This document shows positions 43,238 through 52,274 of a stretch of DNA of 64,000 bases, in pieces. The translations under genes were made by a program, and so were the position numbers. The notes beneath the pieces were generated by a model. It was not told the DNA's origin. It saw only the letters and a list, made by a program, of their open reading frames with translations, and made no database searches. The stretch lies in the NCBI RefSeq assembly GCF_026625605.1, contig NZ_CP113054.1, positions 2,356,001 to 2,420,000 on the forward strand, in the 5' to 3' direction. How positions within the stretch are numbered: the first letter of the stretch is position 1; every line of letters starts with the position of its first letter. Source of the DNA: Luteolibacter sp. SL250. GTDB taxonomy: Bacteria > Verrucomicrobiota > Verrucomicrobiia > Verrucomicrobiales > Akkermansiaceae.

Positions 43238-43637
43238 TTGGCAGAGCGCCACTATGTGTCCCAATCCCCCGGAGCGCCTGAGCGAAATCCTCATTCGCAT
43301 TCGATTCCGAGTTCTTCCCGGCCGCCTTGGTGTCCAGGTCGCACGCCTTTGGCGGGTCGGGCTTCTCCGACTCCTCCGTGGTGGAATCGTCCTCGGCATT
43401 GAACCTTCTGCGGAGTTTTCTGATGAGATCGTGGTTCTTCAGGCTGGGGTCATCCGGATCGATCGCCGTGATAGGAGTCCGGGCGATCCGGGCTTAGAAC
43501 CGCGGGTGCTCCAGCGGTGTCATCGTGGAGTCATCGGCGGCGCGCTGACGGATGGTTTCCATGTATGCCTGGACGTCGGCGAGGCGGAGGAGGCCGCTGG
43601 CGTTCGCTGAACTCGCACGGGTGCTGCCCGGGCGTTC
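43224..43637 (-). pseudogene. Decayed protein-coding gene
   Basis: On the minus strand one frame reads as credible protein for about 138 codons but lacks a start and is broken by a TAA at 43496-43494. Before the stop it contains LLRLADVQAYMETIRQRAAD and MTPLEHPRF. After it come TPITAIDPDDPSLKNHDLIR, KLRRRFNAEDD and NEDFAQALRGIGTHSG, ending at a TAA at 43224. A TGA at 43640-43638 bounds it upstream. Protein-like sequence in another frame (FRSLLHPADGNIRDVPVHSE, then HPEMNLATGSPEN) suggests a frameshift and an original gene reaching further up. The family is not recognised. Confidence 0.5.
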
Positions 43638-44172
43638 TCAGGGGATCCGGTGGCCAGGTTCATTTCCGGGTGTTCGGAGTGGACCGGAACATCCCGGATA
43701 TTTCCGTCGGCCGGGTGAAGGAGGCTCCGGAAAAATTGGGCTGGATACCCTCGTGCGGTTCGATTGACGAAACCATATCTTGATGCGGAGGGGGGGCTCA
43801 AGCCAGTCTGGACCGAGGTCTTGCTTGAACGGCGAACTTGAATTGCGTGAAATGTGGCAAGGATGCCCGATCGGATGCATCCCACCTGCGGCATGCTTTA
43901 GATTGGTGCGGTGGGGAGGTGGTGGTGCGGGATTTCCATTGTCCTTAGGATTAGTATTATATGAGTTGTCTGTAGGGGCGTGTGTATGCCTTTTGAGGTG
44001 TTTCCGGATGTGTCCATGCATTATAGTGGCATTCATGCCGGCTTACCCTGAAGGTTAAGGAATCGTCTCACTTTGGCGGCTCGATCTATCTGAATTTCCT
44101 CGACAGAAATTCTCCACTTCACTTATTCACTTGGTGTCAAAGTTTTCTTGTTTCAATCGTCCCAGGCCAGCC
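43638..44172. other. Intergenic region before the exoprotein gene
   Basis: More than 500 bases. The first 150 may hold the frameshifted upstream part of the decayed gene. From about 43930 to 44060 the DNA is visibly more AT-rich and T/G-biased than its surroundings, with no gene. The promoter of the exoprotein gene and the shared motif at 44090 lie at the end. Confidence 0.6.
44090..44115 (+). promoter_or_regulatory. Motif shared with the ECF sigma factor region
   Basis: ctgaatttcctcg, two bases, then agaaa, as at 29551-29570, followed by ttctcc. It lies 83 bases before the exoprotein ATG. The counterpart is 90 bases before the sigma-factor ATG in the same orientation. Confidence 0.35.
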
Positions 44173-47100
44173 ATGAAGACCCGTCCTCTTAATCCGTTCG
44201 TCCGCAGGAGCGGGCGCCTGATGTTCTCCAGTATCTTCTTCGCCCTCACGGCATGGATTCAGACGGCATCCGCGAACCCTGCGGATGGAAATGTGACGGT
44301 TGGTTCAGCCACCATTTCCCAGAACGGAGATATTCTGAGCGTGATCACGGCGACGGATCAAACCGTCATTGACTGGCAGTCTTTCTCCATCGGTATCAAC
44401 GAGATCACGCAGATCACCCAGCCGGGCGCGAACTCCGCCACACTCAACCGGGTGGTGGGGACTATGCCCTCCGAGATTCTGGGAAGCCTGCTTTCCAACG
44501 GAAAGGTCGCACTTATCAATGAGCACGGGATCGTTGTCGGTCAGGAGGGTGTCATTGATACCAAAGGATTCATCGGTTCGACCCTGAACATTTCAAATGA
44601 GTCATTCCTTGCCAGCGGTGACCTGACCTTTTCCGGAACGTCCGAGGCCGGCATCGAGAACAAGGGGGCCATCATCGCCCGCGAAGGGGATGTTTATCTT
44701 TTCGGGCGGAACGTCCAGAACTCAGGGAGCATTGAAGCGCAGAACGGCAATGCCGGACTGGCTGCGGGAAGCGAGATCGTCCTGAGAAAGGCGAGCGAGG
44801 AGAATGTCTATGTGGAGGTGAAGGCCTCCAACCGTGGTGACAAGGTGGTGAACGCCGGTTCGATCAAAGCCATCCAGAAAGAGATGCGGGACAATGGGGG
44901 GAATCCCTACACCTATGCCATCAATGCGGGTGGCGAGGGTGCGACCACCGCGACCTTCATCCCGGGCGGCGGCGTTTACCTCGGAGCGGGGGATGAAGGC
45001 TCCGTCACCCATTCAGGCAATATCCAGGCCGTCAAAGGGGATAAGGGCGGCAAGGTGGATATCAGTGGTCGTGAGGTGACGTTGAAAAGCGGCTCCACCA
45101 TTGATGCCTCCGGTGCGAAGGGTGGCGGCACCGTCAAGGTCGGCGGCGGCTATCAAGGGAAGGACACTTCCATCACCAATGCCAAAACCACGAGGATCGA
45201 GAAGGGTGCCGTGGTGAAGGCGGACGCCACCGTTGATGGCGATGGCGGGCGGATCATTTTCTGGGCGGACAACACCACCACCTACCAGGGGCACCTCAGC
45301 GCCAAGGGCGCTGGCAGTGGTGCCGGTGGTTTTGCGGAGATTTCCGGCAAGGCTGCCCTGGCATTCGGCGGCACCGTGGACCTTACCTCCGCCTCCGGAA
45401 AGAAGGGGGAGCTCCTCCTCGATCCGACCAATCTCACCATCCGGGCAGCGGATCCGGACTTGGATGGGGATGGCACGCCCAATGAAGTAGGTGATGATGA
45501 TCTGACAGGCGATGTCGCGGCCGGTGATCCGGGGGTGGATAGCTTCATCACCGCGCTCCAAGTGCAGGCGATTTTGGGAGCCAGTAATCTCACACTTGCC
45601 GCCACGGACAACATCACTGTCGATGCGGGTGCATCCATCACCTGGAACACCGCATCGACTCTCACCCTGACTACCACGGCTGCTGGTGGGACGATCAGTG
45701 TCAACGGCGCGATCACCAACACCGCTGGGAATGGCGGCCTTGCATTGAACGCAGCGGGTTCGGTGGCCATCAATGCCGCCATTGGACTGACCGGAGACTT
45801 GAGTATTGGTGCAGGGGCGGATCTCAACATCAATGGAACCGTTGCCGCTGGCGGTGTGTCGGCACTCAGCTTTGGGCAATCGGGTGGCGCGCAGTTCACC
45901 ATGACCGCCAGCGGAAGCCTCTCTGCGGGGACCACGGTCACCGGGGGGGCGGGCGATGATACGGCAACGTTCGGTGCCGCACCAGCCACCGCGATCACCG
46001 TTGATCTGGCGGGAGGTTCCAATAATGTGCACCTCAGTGGTGTTGCTGATACGGTTACTGCGACTGCGGCAAACACCATCGAATACGGCACTGCCACCAT
46101 CAGCGGAGTCGGTACGGTTTTTGGCGGGACTGGCAGTGATAACCTGATCAATGCGATCGTGGGATCCAGTTTTGATGCAGGCAATAATTCGGTGGGCGGG
46201 ATGACGTTCAACGAATTCCAGTCGGTGGACACGGCGCTGCTCATTCTGAGTGCGGGGGCCGATGTCTTCACGCTGACGGCGGTCGCTGGCGGTGAAGGCA
46301 CCGGCACCATCGCCAGCGCCCCCGGATTTCTCTTCACTGGTCTGACCAGCGTGGATGCGCTCGGTGGCTCTGACACCCTGGTCAACAGTGTCGCGGGTGG
46401 GGCATTCGCTGCGGCGGGCAACACCATCGGCGGGGTCGCCTTCTCGAACTTCGAAACGGTGGACACCGCGTCGCTGACTCTGACGGGTGGCGATGACATC
46501 TTCACGCTGACGGCGGTTGCCGGCGGCGAAGGCACCGGCAGCCATACCGGCGGCCTGCTCTATACCGGCCTGACGAGCGTGGATGCGCTCGGAGGCTCTG
46601 ACACCCTGGTCAACAGTGTTGCGGGCGAGGCGTTCGCTGCGGCGGGCAACACCATCGGCGGGGTCGCCTTCTCGAACTTCGAAACGGTGGACACCGCGTC
46701 GCTGACTCTGACGGGTGGCGATGACATCTTCACGCTGACGGCGGTTGCCGGCGGCGAAGGCACCGGCAGCCATACCGGCGGCCTGCTCTATACCGGCCTG
46801 ACGAGCGTGGATGCGCTCGGAGGCTCTGACACCCTGGTCAACAGTGTTGCGGGCGAGGCGTTCGCTGCGGCGGGCAACACCATCGGCGGGGTCGCCTTCT
46901 CGAACTTCGAAACGGTGGACACCGCGTCGCTGACTCTGACGGGTGGCGATGACATCTTCACGCTGACGGCGGTTGCCGGCGGCGAAGGCACCGGCAGCCA
47001 TACCGGCGGGCTGCTCTATACCGGCCTGACGAGCGTGGATGCGCTCGGTGGCTCTGACACCCTGGTCAACAGTGTCGCGGGCGAGGCGTTCGCTGCGGCG

Positions 47101-50100
47101 GGCAACACCATCGGCGGGGTCGCCTTCTCGAACTTCGAAACGGTGGACACCGCGTTGCTGACCCTCACGGCGGGGAACGACATCTTCACGTTGACGGCAG
47201 TTGCTGGTGGCGAAGGCTCCGGCAGCCACACCGGCGGTCTGCTCTACACCGGCCTGACCAGCGTCGATGCGCTCGGTGGCTCTGACACCCTGGTCAACAG
47301 TGTCGCGGGCGAGGCGTTCGCTGCGGCGGGCAACACCATCGGCGGGGTCGCCTTCTCGAACTTCGAAACGGTGGACACCGCGTTGCTGACCCTCACGGCG
47401 GGGAACGACATCTTCACGTTGACGGCAGTTGCCGGTGGCGAAGGCTCCGGCAGCCACACCGGCGGTCTGCTTTACACCGGCCTGACCAGCGTCGATGCGC
47501 TGGGAGGCTCTGACACGCTGGTCAACAGTGTTGCGGGCCAGGCGTTCGCGGCGGCGGGCAACACCATCGCCGGGGTTGCCTTCTCGAACTTCGAGACGGT
47601 GGATACCGCGTTGCTGACGCTCACGGGCGGCAATGACATCTTCACGTTGACGGCGGTTGCCGGTGGCGAAGGCTCCGGCAGCCACACCGGCGGTCTGCTC
47701 TACACCGGCCTGACCAGCGTCGATGCGCTCGGTGGTTCGGACACCCTGGTCAACAGTGTTGCGGGTGAGGCGTTCGCTGCGGCGGGCAACACCATCGGCG
47801 GGGTTGCCTTCTCGAACTTCGAGACCGTGGACACCGCGTTGCTGACGCTCACGGGCGGCAATGACATCTTCACGTTGACGGCGGTTGCCGGTGGCGAAGG
47901 CTCCGGCAGCCACACCGGCGGTCTGCTTTACACCGGCCTGACCAGCGTCGATGCGCTCGGTGGTTCGGATACCCTGGTCAACAGCGTCGCGGGCGAGGCG
48001 TTCGCGGCGGCGGGCAACACCATCGGTGGGGTCGCCTTCTCGAACTTTGAAACGGTGGACACCGCGTCGCTGACGCTCACGGGCGGCAATGACATCTTCA
48101 CGTTGACGGCGGTTGCCGGTGGCGAAGGCTCCGGCAGCCACACCGGCGGTCTGCTTTACACCGGCCTGACCAGCGTCGATGCGCTCGGTGGTTCGGACAC
48201 CCTGGTCAACAGTGTTGCGGGTGAGGCGTTCGCGGCGGCGGGCAACACCATCGGCGGGGTTGTCTTCTCGAACTTCGAGACCGTGGACACCGCGTTGCTG
48301 ACGCTCACGGGCGGCAATGACATCTTCACGTTGACGGCGGTTGCCGGTGGCGAAGGCTCCGGCAGCCACACCGGCGGTCTGCTTTACACCGGCCTGACCA
48401 GCGTCGATGCGCTCGGTGGTTCGGATACCCTGGTCAACAGCGTCGCGGGCGAGGCGTTCGCGGCGGCGGGCAACACCATCGGTGGGGTCGCCTTCTCGAA
48501 CTTTGAAACGGTGGACACCGCGTCGCTGACGCTCACGGGCGGCAATGACATCTTCACGTTGACGGCGGTTGCCGGTGGCGAAGGCTCCGGCAGCCACACC
48601 GGCGGTCTGCTTTACACCGGCCTGACCAGCGTCGATGCGCTCGGTGGTTCGGACACCCTGGTCAACAGTGTTGCGGGTGAGGCGTTCGCGGCGGCGGGCA
48701 ACACCATCGGCGGGGTTGTCTTCTCGAACTTCGAGACCGTGGACACCGCGTTGCTGACGCTCACGGGCGGCAATGACATCTTCACGTTGACGGCGGTTGC
48801 CGGTGGCGAAGGCTCCGGCAGCCACACCGGCGGTCTGGTTTACACCGGCCTGACCAGCGTCGATGCGCTCGGTGGTTCGGACACCCTGGTCAACAGCGTT
48901 GCGGGCGAGGCGTTCGCTGCGGCGGGCAACACCATCGGCGGGGTTGTCTTCTCGAACTTCGAGACCGTGGACACCGCGCTGCTGACCCTGACGGGCGGCA
49001 ATGACATCTTCACGTTGACGGCGGTTGCTGGTGGCGAAGGCTCCGGCAGCCACACCGGCGGTCTGCTCTACACCGGCCTGACCAGCGTCGATGCGCTCGG
49101 TGGCGCGGATACCTTGGTCAACAGTGTTGCGGGCCAGGCGTTCGCGGCGGCGGGCAACACCATCGGCGGGGTTGTCTTCTCGAACTTCGAGACGGTGGAC
49201 ACCGCGTTGCTGACGCTCACGGGCGGCAATGACATCTTCACGTTGACGGCGGTTGCCGGTGGCGAAGGCTCCGGCAGCCACACCGGCGGTCTGCTCTACA
49301 CCGGCCTGACCAGCGTCGATGCGCTCGGTGGTTCGGATACCCTCAACAACGATGTTGTTGCCGAGGCCTACGCGGCGGCGACGAACACCATCGGCGGGAT
49401 TGGTTTCTCGAACTTCGAGACGGTGGACACCGCGCTGCTCACCCTCACGGCGGGGGATGACACGTTCACGGTTACGGGCAATGGCACCGGCAACCATACC
49501 GGCGGGCTGCTCTACACCGGCTTGGCCAATGTGGACGCGCTTGCGGGCAATGACCTCATCAATCTGAACGGGGTTGCAGCCGATCACGTGATCCAGGTCA
49601 ACGGCGCCAATTCCGCGACGACCTCGGGCATTACGTTCAGTTCGATTGAGAACATGGACGCGCAGGGCGGCACGGATACCGTCAATCTGACCGCCGGCAA
49701 CGATACCTTCCAAGCGTTGTCAGCAGGTTCAGGCACCACCAATGGCATTCGTTTCATCGCAATCGAAAACGTGAATGGCGGACTCGGAACCAATACCTTT
49801 GCCGGAACCGTCGGAACGGAAGCGTGGAACATCACCGGCTCCAACGCGGGCAACGTGCTGGGCCTCACATTCACCGGCTTCTCCCAGATCCATAGTGGCG
49901 GCACGCTCATCGACCGCTTAACGTTCACTGGAAGTGGTGATATCACCGGCTTCATCAGTGCCAATGGACTCCTCGCCCCCGCATTGTCCGACCTGCAGTT
50001 CGTCAACAACGGGGTCTCCACGGTCGTCTCAGGCAGGGTTGATGCAGCCGGACTCCGGGTCACCAGTGCCGGAAGTGGTAATTTCGAGATCAAGAATGCG

Positions 50101-52215
50101 GGCAATGTCCTGACCACAGTTTCAGCGGATCTTGATGGTTCCCTGAAACTGGCCGACTCTGATGGTTTCACGGTCGGAACGGTGGATGGTGTGACCGGCA
50201 TCACCACGACGGGCGATGAGATCGAACTCGGGCAGGTCGGAGCGGGAACCATCACCCTCGCAGCGGATGTAACCACGCAATCCCTCATCGCGGGGAACGT
50301 TTCATTCGGTCGCCCGGTTGTCCTTGCGGCGGACGTGACCGTCACCGGCGGCGGCATCATCTTCACCCAAACCGTGAATGGTGGATTCAGACTCACAGCG
50401 AATTCATCCGGCGACACCCGGTTCGAAGGCTCGGTCGGCGGGACGACGGAATTGAGATCCCTCACCACCGATGCGGGAGGCACCACCTTCCTTGGTTCGG
50501 TGGCAGGGATTCAAGTCAACACCACGGAATTCCAGCAGTATAATGATGCTGTAAGGCTTGTTTCGGACGTCGGAATTTCGGCGTCGCAGGTGACCTTTGC
50601 CACGACGGTTGACGGTGATGCTGCCGCGAGGGGCCTCACGGTCACCGCTGCGGGCGACACAATCTTCGGTGGCTTCGTTGGTGGCAACACGGCGCTCGCG
50701 TCCCTCACCACTGATGGCGGTGGCTTCACCCGGATCAATGGAGAGGGGGTGACCACCGTTGGCGACCAATCCTATGGCGATGCGGTCACGCTCGGCGCGG
50801 TGAATTCGGTCCTCGACGGAGCGAACGTCCGCTTCAGTTCGACTCTTGATGGCGCGGCCGCAGGCCGCACGCTGGTCGTCAATACTTCCGGTGGTGGATC
50901 CACAACCTTCACCGGTAATGTTGGATCGACAGTGGCGTTGGAAAGCATTGAGACCAATGCGGACGGAAGCACCACGTTCGGTGGCGCCGGCGCGTTCAGC
51001 ATCACCACCACCGGTGACCAAACCTACAATGACAATGTGATCCTCGCCTCCAATACCACGATCTCAACGGAAGATCTGAGGTTCGGCGCGGATGTCAGGT
51101 CGGTCGGCGGTCCTTTCTCCCTTGAGATCGGCCATACCGGAGTTGGCAGCGAGGTGACCTTCACCGGATTGGTCGAGAATCTCTCGGATCTTGTGGTCGG
51201 TAGCATTGCTTCTTTCATCCGGGACACGGATGGAAATCTGGAACTGCGTGACATCGGGAGAGCCACTCTCAACAGTGCGCTCGACTTCGCTCGTCTGACG
51301 CTGAGCGGAAACATCGGCACCGCCGGGGATTTCACCGCAGTCAACCCGCTCAACCAGATCGACGTGCTGTCCTTGGGTGGCGGAGAGATCGGAGACCTCC
51401 GTTTGCTGGACGCTGGAATCTCCGGACGCACGGGCTTCGGCAGCATTCCCGGCCTTCCGGAACCTGGCTTGGTGCTGACAGGGAACGGTTCAACGATAGC
51501 CAGCGGCACCATGGTGGTGCTGACTGAAGGTGGCATCCATGTCATTGCGGGAGGCGGCGGTGGTCCAAGCTTCACGGGCGCGGGCAACGTCATTCTCGTC
51601 GCCGGAACGACTCCGGGTGCCCCTGGAACCAACGAGTTCCGCAGCAACGCCGATTTGGGCGCTGACATCAATGGCGGTGCGAAACTGTTCATTGTCGCCA
51701 ACAGCATCGGCACGGAAACGGATGGAACCAACTTCATCGGCTCGGACTTCAGTGCGATGGCGGGCGGAGGAAGTCCATTCTCCACCACGGAGTTCAACTT
51801 CAGCTTCGGCGGCCAGACCGGCGCCACATTGGTGAATACCCTGAATGCAGGGAGCTTCGGGGCACCGAACGCACTCCATCTCTTCGGGGCTGGTCCGGTG
51901 ATCGACACCGGTGGTTCGGACGTGGCCGCCCTGATCCGCGCCTTCTTCAACGACTTCCTCAGCACGACGAACCTGATCTCGGGTGATGCGGAGAGCATTG
52001 TTGAAATCGGCAAGCTGGCCCGCTTCGAATCCGGCCTGTTCCCGCCACTCTATGGTCCGTTCTCTGTCACCAGCTACGAGCATGAGTGGTATGAGAAGGA
52101 AGTCGGCGGCCAGGTGCCGGAGGACAAGCTCTACTACAAGAGACGCTATCCGCTCTACCTGAAGCAAGGTGGCCAGCCGCCTGAAGTGAAATACGACGCG
52201 ATCATCGAAGACTGA
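44173..52215 (+). CDS. Filamentous-haemagglutinin-like exoprotein (two-partner secretion), repeat-rich
   Basis: 2680 residues from the ATG at 44173. A long signal region with a basic start (MKTRPLNPFVRRSGRLMFSS...) precedes cleavage near ASANP. The TPS secretion domain follows (residues about 38-300) with Q-x-x-V-I-D-W-x-S-F-x-I-G, Q-P-G-A-N-S-A-T-L-N-R-V-V-G and INEHGIVVGQEG. Residues 720-1779 are a tandem array of 76-residue units. The rest is beta-helix-like, Gly/Thr/Ala-rich sequence to a charged C-terminus rich in Tyr and Lys. Such proteins cross the outer membrane through a TpsB partner, encoded immediately downstream, and serve adhesion or contact-dependent roles. No toxin domain is recognised at its C-terminus. 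Confidence 0.9.
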   Translation: MKTRPLNPFVRRSGRLMFSSIFFALTAWIQTASANPADGNVTVGSATISQNGDILSVITATDQTVIDWQSFSIGINEITQITQPGANSATLNRVVGTMPSEILGSLLSNGKVALINEHGIVVGQEGVIDTKGFIGSTLNISNESFLASGDLTFSGTSEAGIENKGAIIAREGDVYLFGRNVQNSGSIEAQNGNAGLAAGSEIVLRKASEENVYVEVKASNRGDKVVNAGSIKAIQKEMRDNGGNPYTYAINAGGEGATTATFIPGGGVYLGAGDEGSVTHSGNIQAVKGDKGGKVDISGREVTLKSGSTIDASGAKGGGTVKVGGGYQGKDTSITNAKTTRIEKGAVVKADATVDGDGGRIIFWADNTTTYQGHLSAKGAGSGAGGFAEISGKAALAFGGTVDLTSASGKKGELLLDPTNLTIRAADPDLDGDGTPNEVGDDDLTGDVAAGDPGVDSFITALQVQAILGASNLTLAATDNITVDAGASITWNTASTLTLTTTAAGGTISVNGAITNTAGNGGLALNAAGSVAINAAIGLTGDLSIGAGADLNINGTVAAGGVSALSFGQSGGAQFTMTASGSLSAGTTVTGGAGDDTATFGAAPATAITVDLAGGSNNVHLSGVADTVTATAANTIEYGTATISGVGTVFGGTGSDNLINAIVGSSFDAGNNSVGGMTFNEFQSVDTALLILSAGADVFTLTAVAGGEGTGTIASAPGFLFTGLTSVDALGGSDTLVNSVAGGAFAAAGNTIGGVAFSNFETVDTASLTLTGGDDIFTLTAVAGGEGTGSHTGGLLYTGLTSVDALGGSDTLVNSVAGEAFAAAGNTIGGVAFSNFETVDTASLTLTGGDDIFTLTAVAGGEGTGSHTGGLLYTGLTSVDALGGSDTLVNSVAGEAFAAAGNTIGGVAFSNFETVDTASLTLTGGDDIFTLTAVAGGEGTGSHTGGLLYTGLTSVDALGGSDTLVNSVAGEAFAAAGNTIGGVAFSNFETVDTALLTLTAGNDIFTLTAVAGGEGSGSHTGGLLYTGLTSVDALGGSDTLVNSVAGEAFAAAGNTIGGVAFSNFETVDTALLTLTAGNDIFTLTAVAGGEGSGSHTGGLLYTGLTSVDALGGSDTLVNSVAGQAFAAAGNTIAGVAFSNFETVDTALLTLTGGNDIFTLTAVAGGEGSGSHTGGLLYTGLTSVDALGGSDTLVNSVAGEAFAAAGNTIGGVAFSNFETVDTALLTLTGGNDIFTLTAVAGGEGSGSHTGGLLYTGLTSVDALGGSDTLVNSVAGEAFAAAGNTIGGVAFSNFETVDTASLTLTGGNDIFTLTAVAGGEGSGSHTGGLLYTGLTSVDALGGSDTLVNSVAGEAFAAAGNTIGGVVFSNFETVDTALLTLTGGNDIFTLTAVAGGEGSGSHTGGLLYTGLTSVDALGGSDTLVNSVAGEAFAAAGNTIGGVAFSNFETVDTASLTLTGGNDIFTLTAVAGGEGSGSHTGGLLYTGLTSVDALGGSDTLVNSVAGEAFAAAGNTIGGVVFSNFETVDTALLTLTGGNDIFTLTAVAGGEGSGSHTGGLVYTGLTSVDALGGSDTLVNSVAGEAFAAAGNTIGGVVFSNFETVDTALLTLTGGNDIFTLTAVAGGEGSGSHTGGLLYTGLTSVDALGGADTLVNSVAGQAFAAAGNTIGGVVFSNFETVDTALLTLTGGNDIFTLTAVAGGEGSGSHTGGLLYTGLTSVDALGGSDTLNNDVVAEAYAAATNTIGGIGFSNFETVDTALLTLTAGDDTFTVTGNGTGNHTGGLLYTGLANVDALAGNDLINLNGVAADHVIQVNGANSATTSGITFSSIENMDAQGGTDTVNLTAGNDTFQALSAGSGTTNGIRFIAIENVNGGLGTNTFAGTVGTEAWNITGSNAGNVLGLTFTGFSQIHSGGTLIDRLTFTGSGDITGFISANGLLAPALSDLQFVNNGVSTVVSGRVDAAGLRVTSAGSGNFEIKNAGNVLTTVSADLDGSLKLADSDGFTVGTVDGVTGITTTGDEIELGQVGAGTITLAADVTTQSLIAGNVSFGRPVVLAADVTVTGGGIIFTQTVNGGFRLTANSSGDTRFEGSVGGTTELRSLTTDAGGTTFLGSVAGIQVNTTEFQQYNDAVRLVSDVGISASQVTFATTVDGDAAARGLTVTAAGDTIFGGFVGGNTALASLTTDGGGFTRINGEGVTTVGDQSYGDAVTLGAVNSVLDGANVRFSSTLDGAAAGRTLVVNTSGGGSTTFTGNVGSTVALESIETNADGSTTFGGAGAFSITTTGDQTYNDNVILASNTTISTEDLRFGADVRSVGGPFSLEIGHTGVGSEVTFTGLVENLSDLVVGSIASFIRDTDGNLELRDIGRATLNSALDFARLTLSGNIGTAGDFTAVNPLNQIDVLSLGGGEIGDLRLLDAGISGRTGFGSIPGLPEPGLVLTGNGSTIASGTMVVLTEGGIHVIAGGGGGPSFTGAGNVILVAGTTPGAPGTNEFRSNADLGADINGGAKLFIVANSIGTETDGTNFIGSDFSAMAGGGSPFSTTEFNFSFGGQTGATLVNTLNAGSFGAPNALHLFGAGPVIDTGGSDVAALIRAFFNDFLSTTNLISGDAESIVEIGKLARFESGLFPPLYGPFSVTSYEHEWYEKEVGGQVPEDKLYYKRRYPLYLKQGGQPPEVKYDAIIED
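46330..49509 (+). repeat. 228-bp tandem repeat array, 14 units
   Basis: Thirteen units of 228 bp plus a diverged 216-bp fourteenth, encoding 76-residue repeats (GLTSVDALGGSDTLVNSVAG...SNFETVDT...GNDIFTLTAVAGGEGSGSHT). Units 2 and 3 differ by a single base by eye. The pair of units 8-9 (47926-48381) appears identical to 10-11 (48382-48837), a 456-bp higher-order duplication. A degenerate unit precedes the array (from about 46096) and another follows it (from 49510). Confidence 0.95.
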
Positions 52216-52274
52216 CCGATCACGCCGGATTATCAATCCCTCCCGAAGCAAGTTTCCCATCACCTGCCACCATC

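Noticed and set aside
43254..43610. Plus-strand frame of about 118 codons after the repeat-containing lipoprotein gene
   Set aside because: The minus strand in the same interval reads as more credible, though broken, protein. The plus-strand product is Arg/Gly/Leu-rich in the manner of antisense frames.
46330..49509. Tandem repeats considered as a CRISPR array
   Set aside because: Units are 228 bp, contiguous without spacers, and in frame within one coding sequence.
45013..49713. A very long minus-strand open frame (over 1500 codons) opposite the exoprotein gene
   Set aside because: It follows from the codon pattern of the repeated plus-strand gene. Its product is itself a low-complexity repeat, and the plus-strand reading has a recognisable TPS domain.
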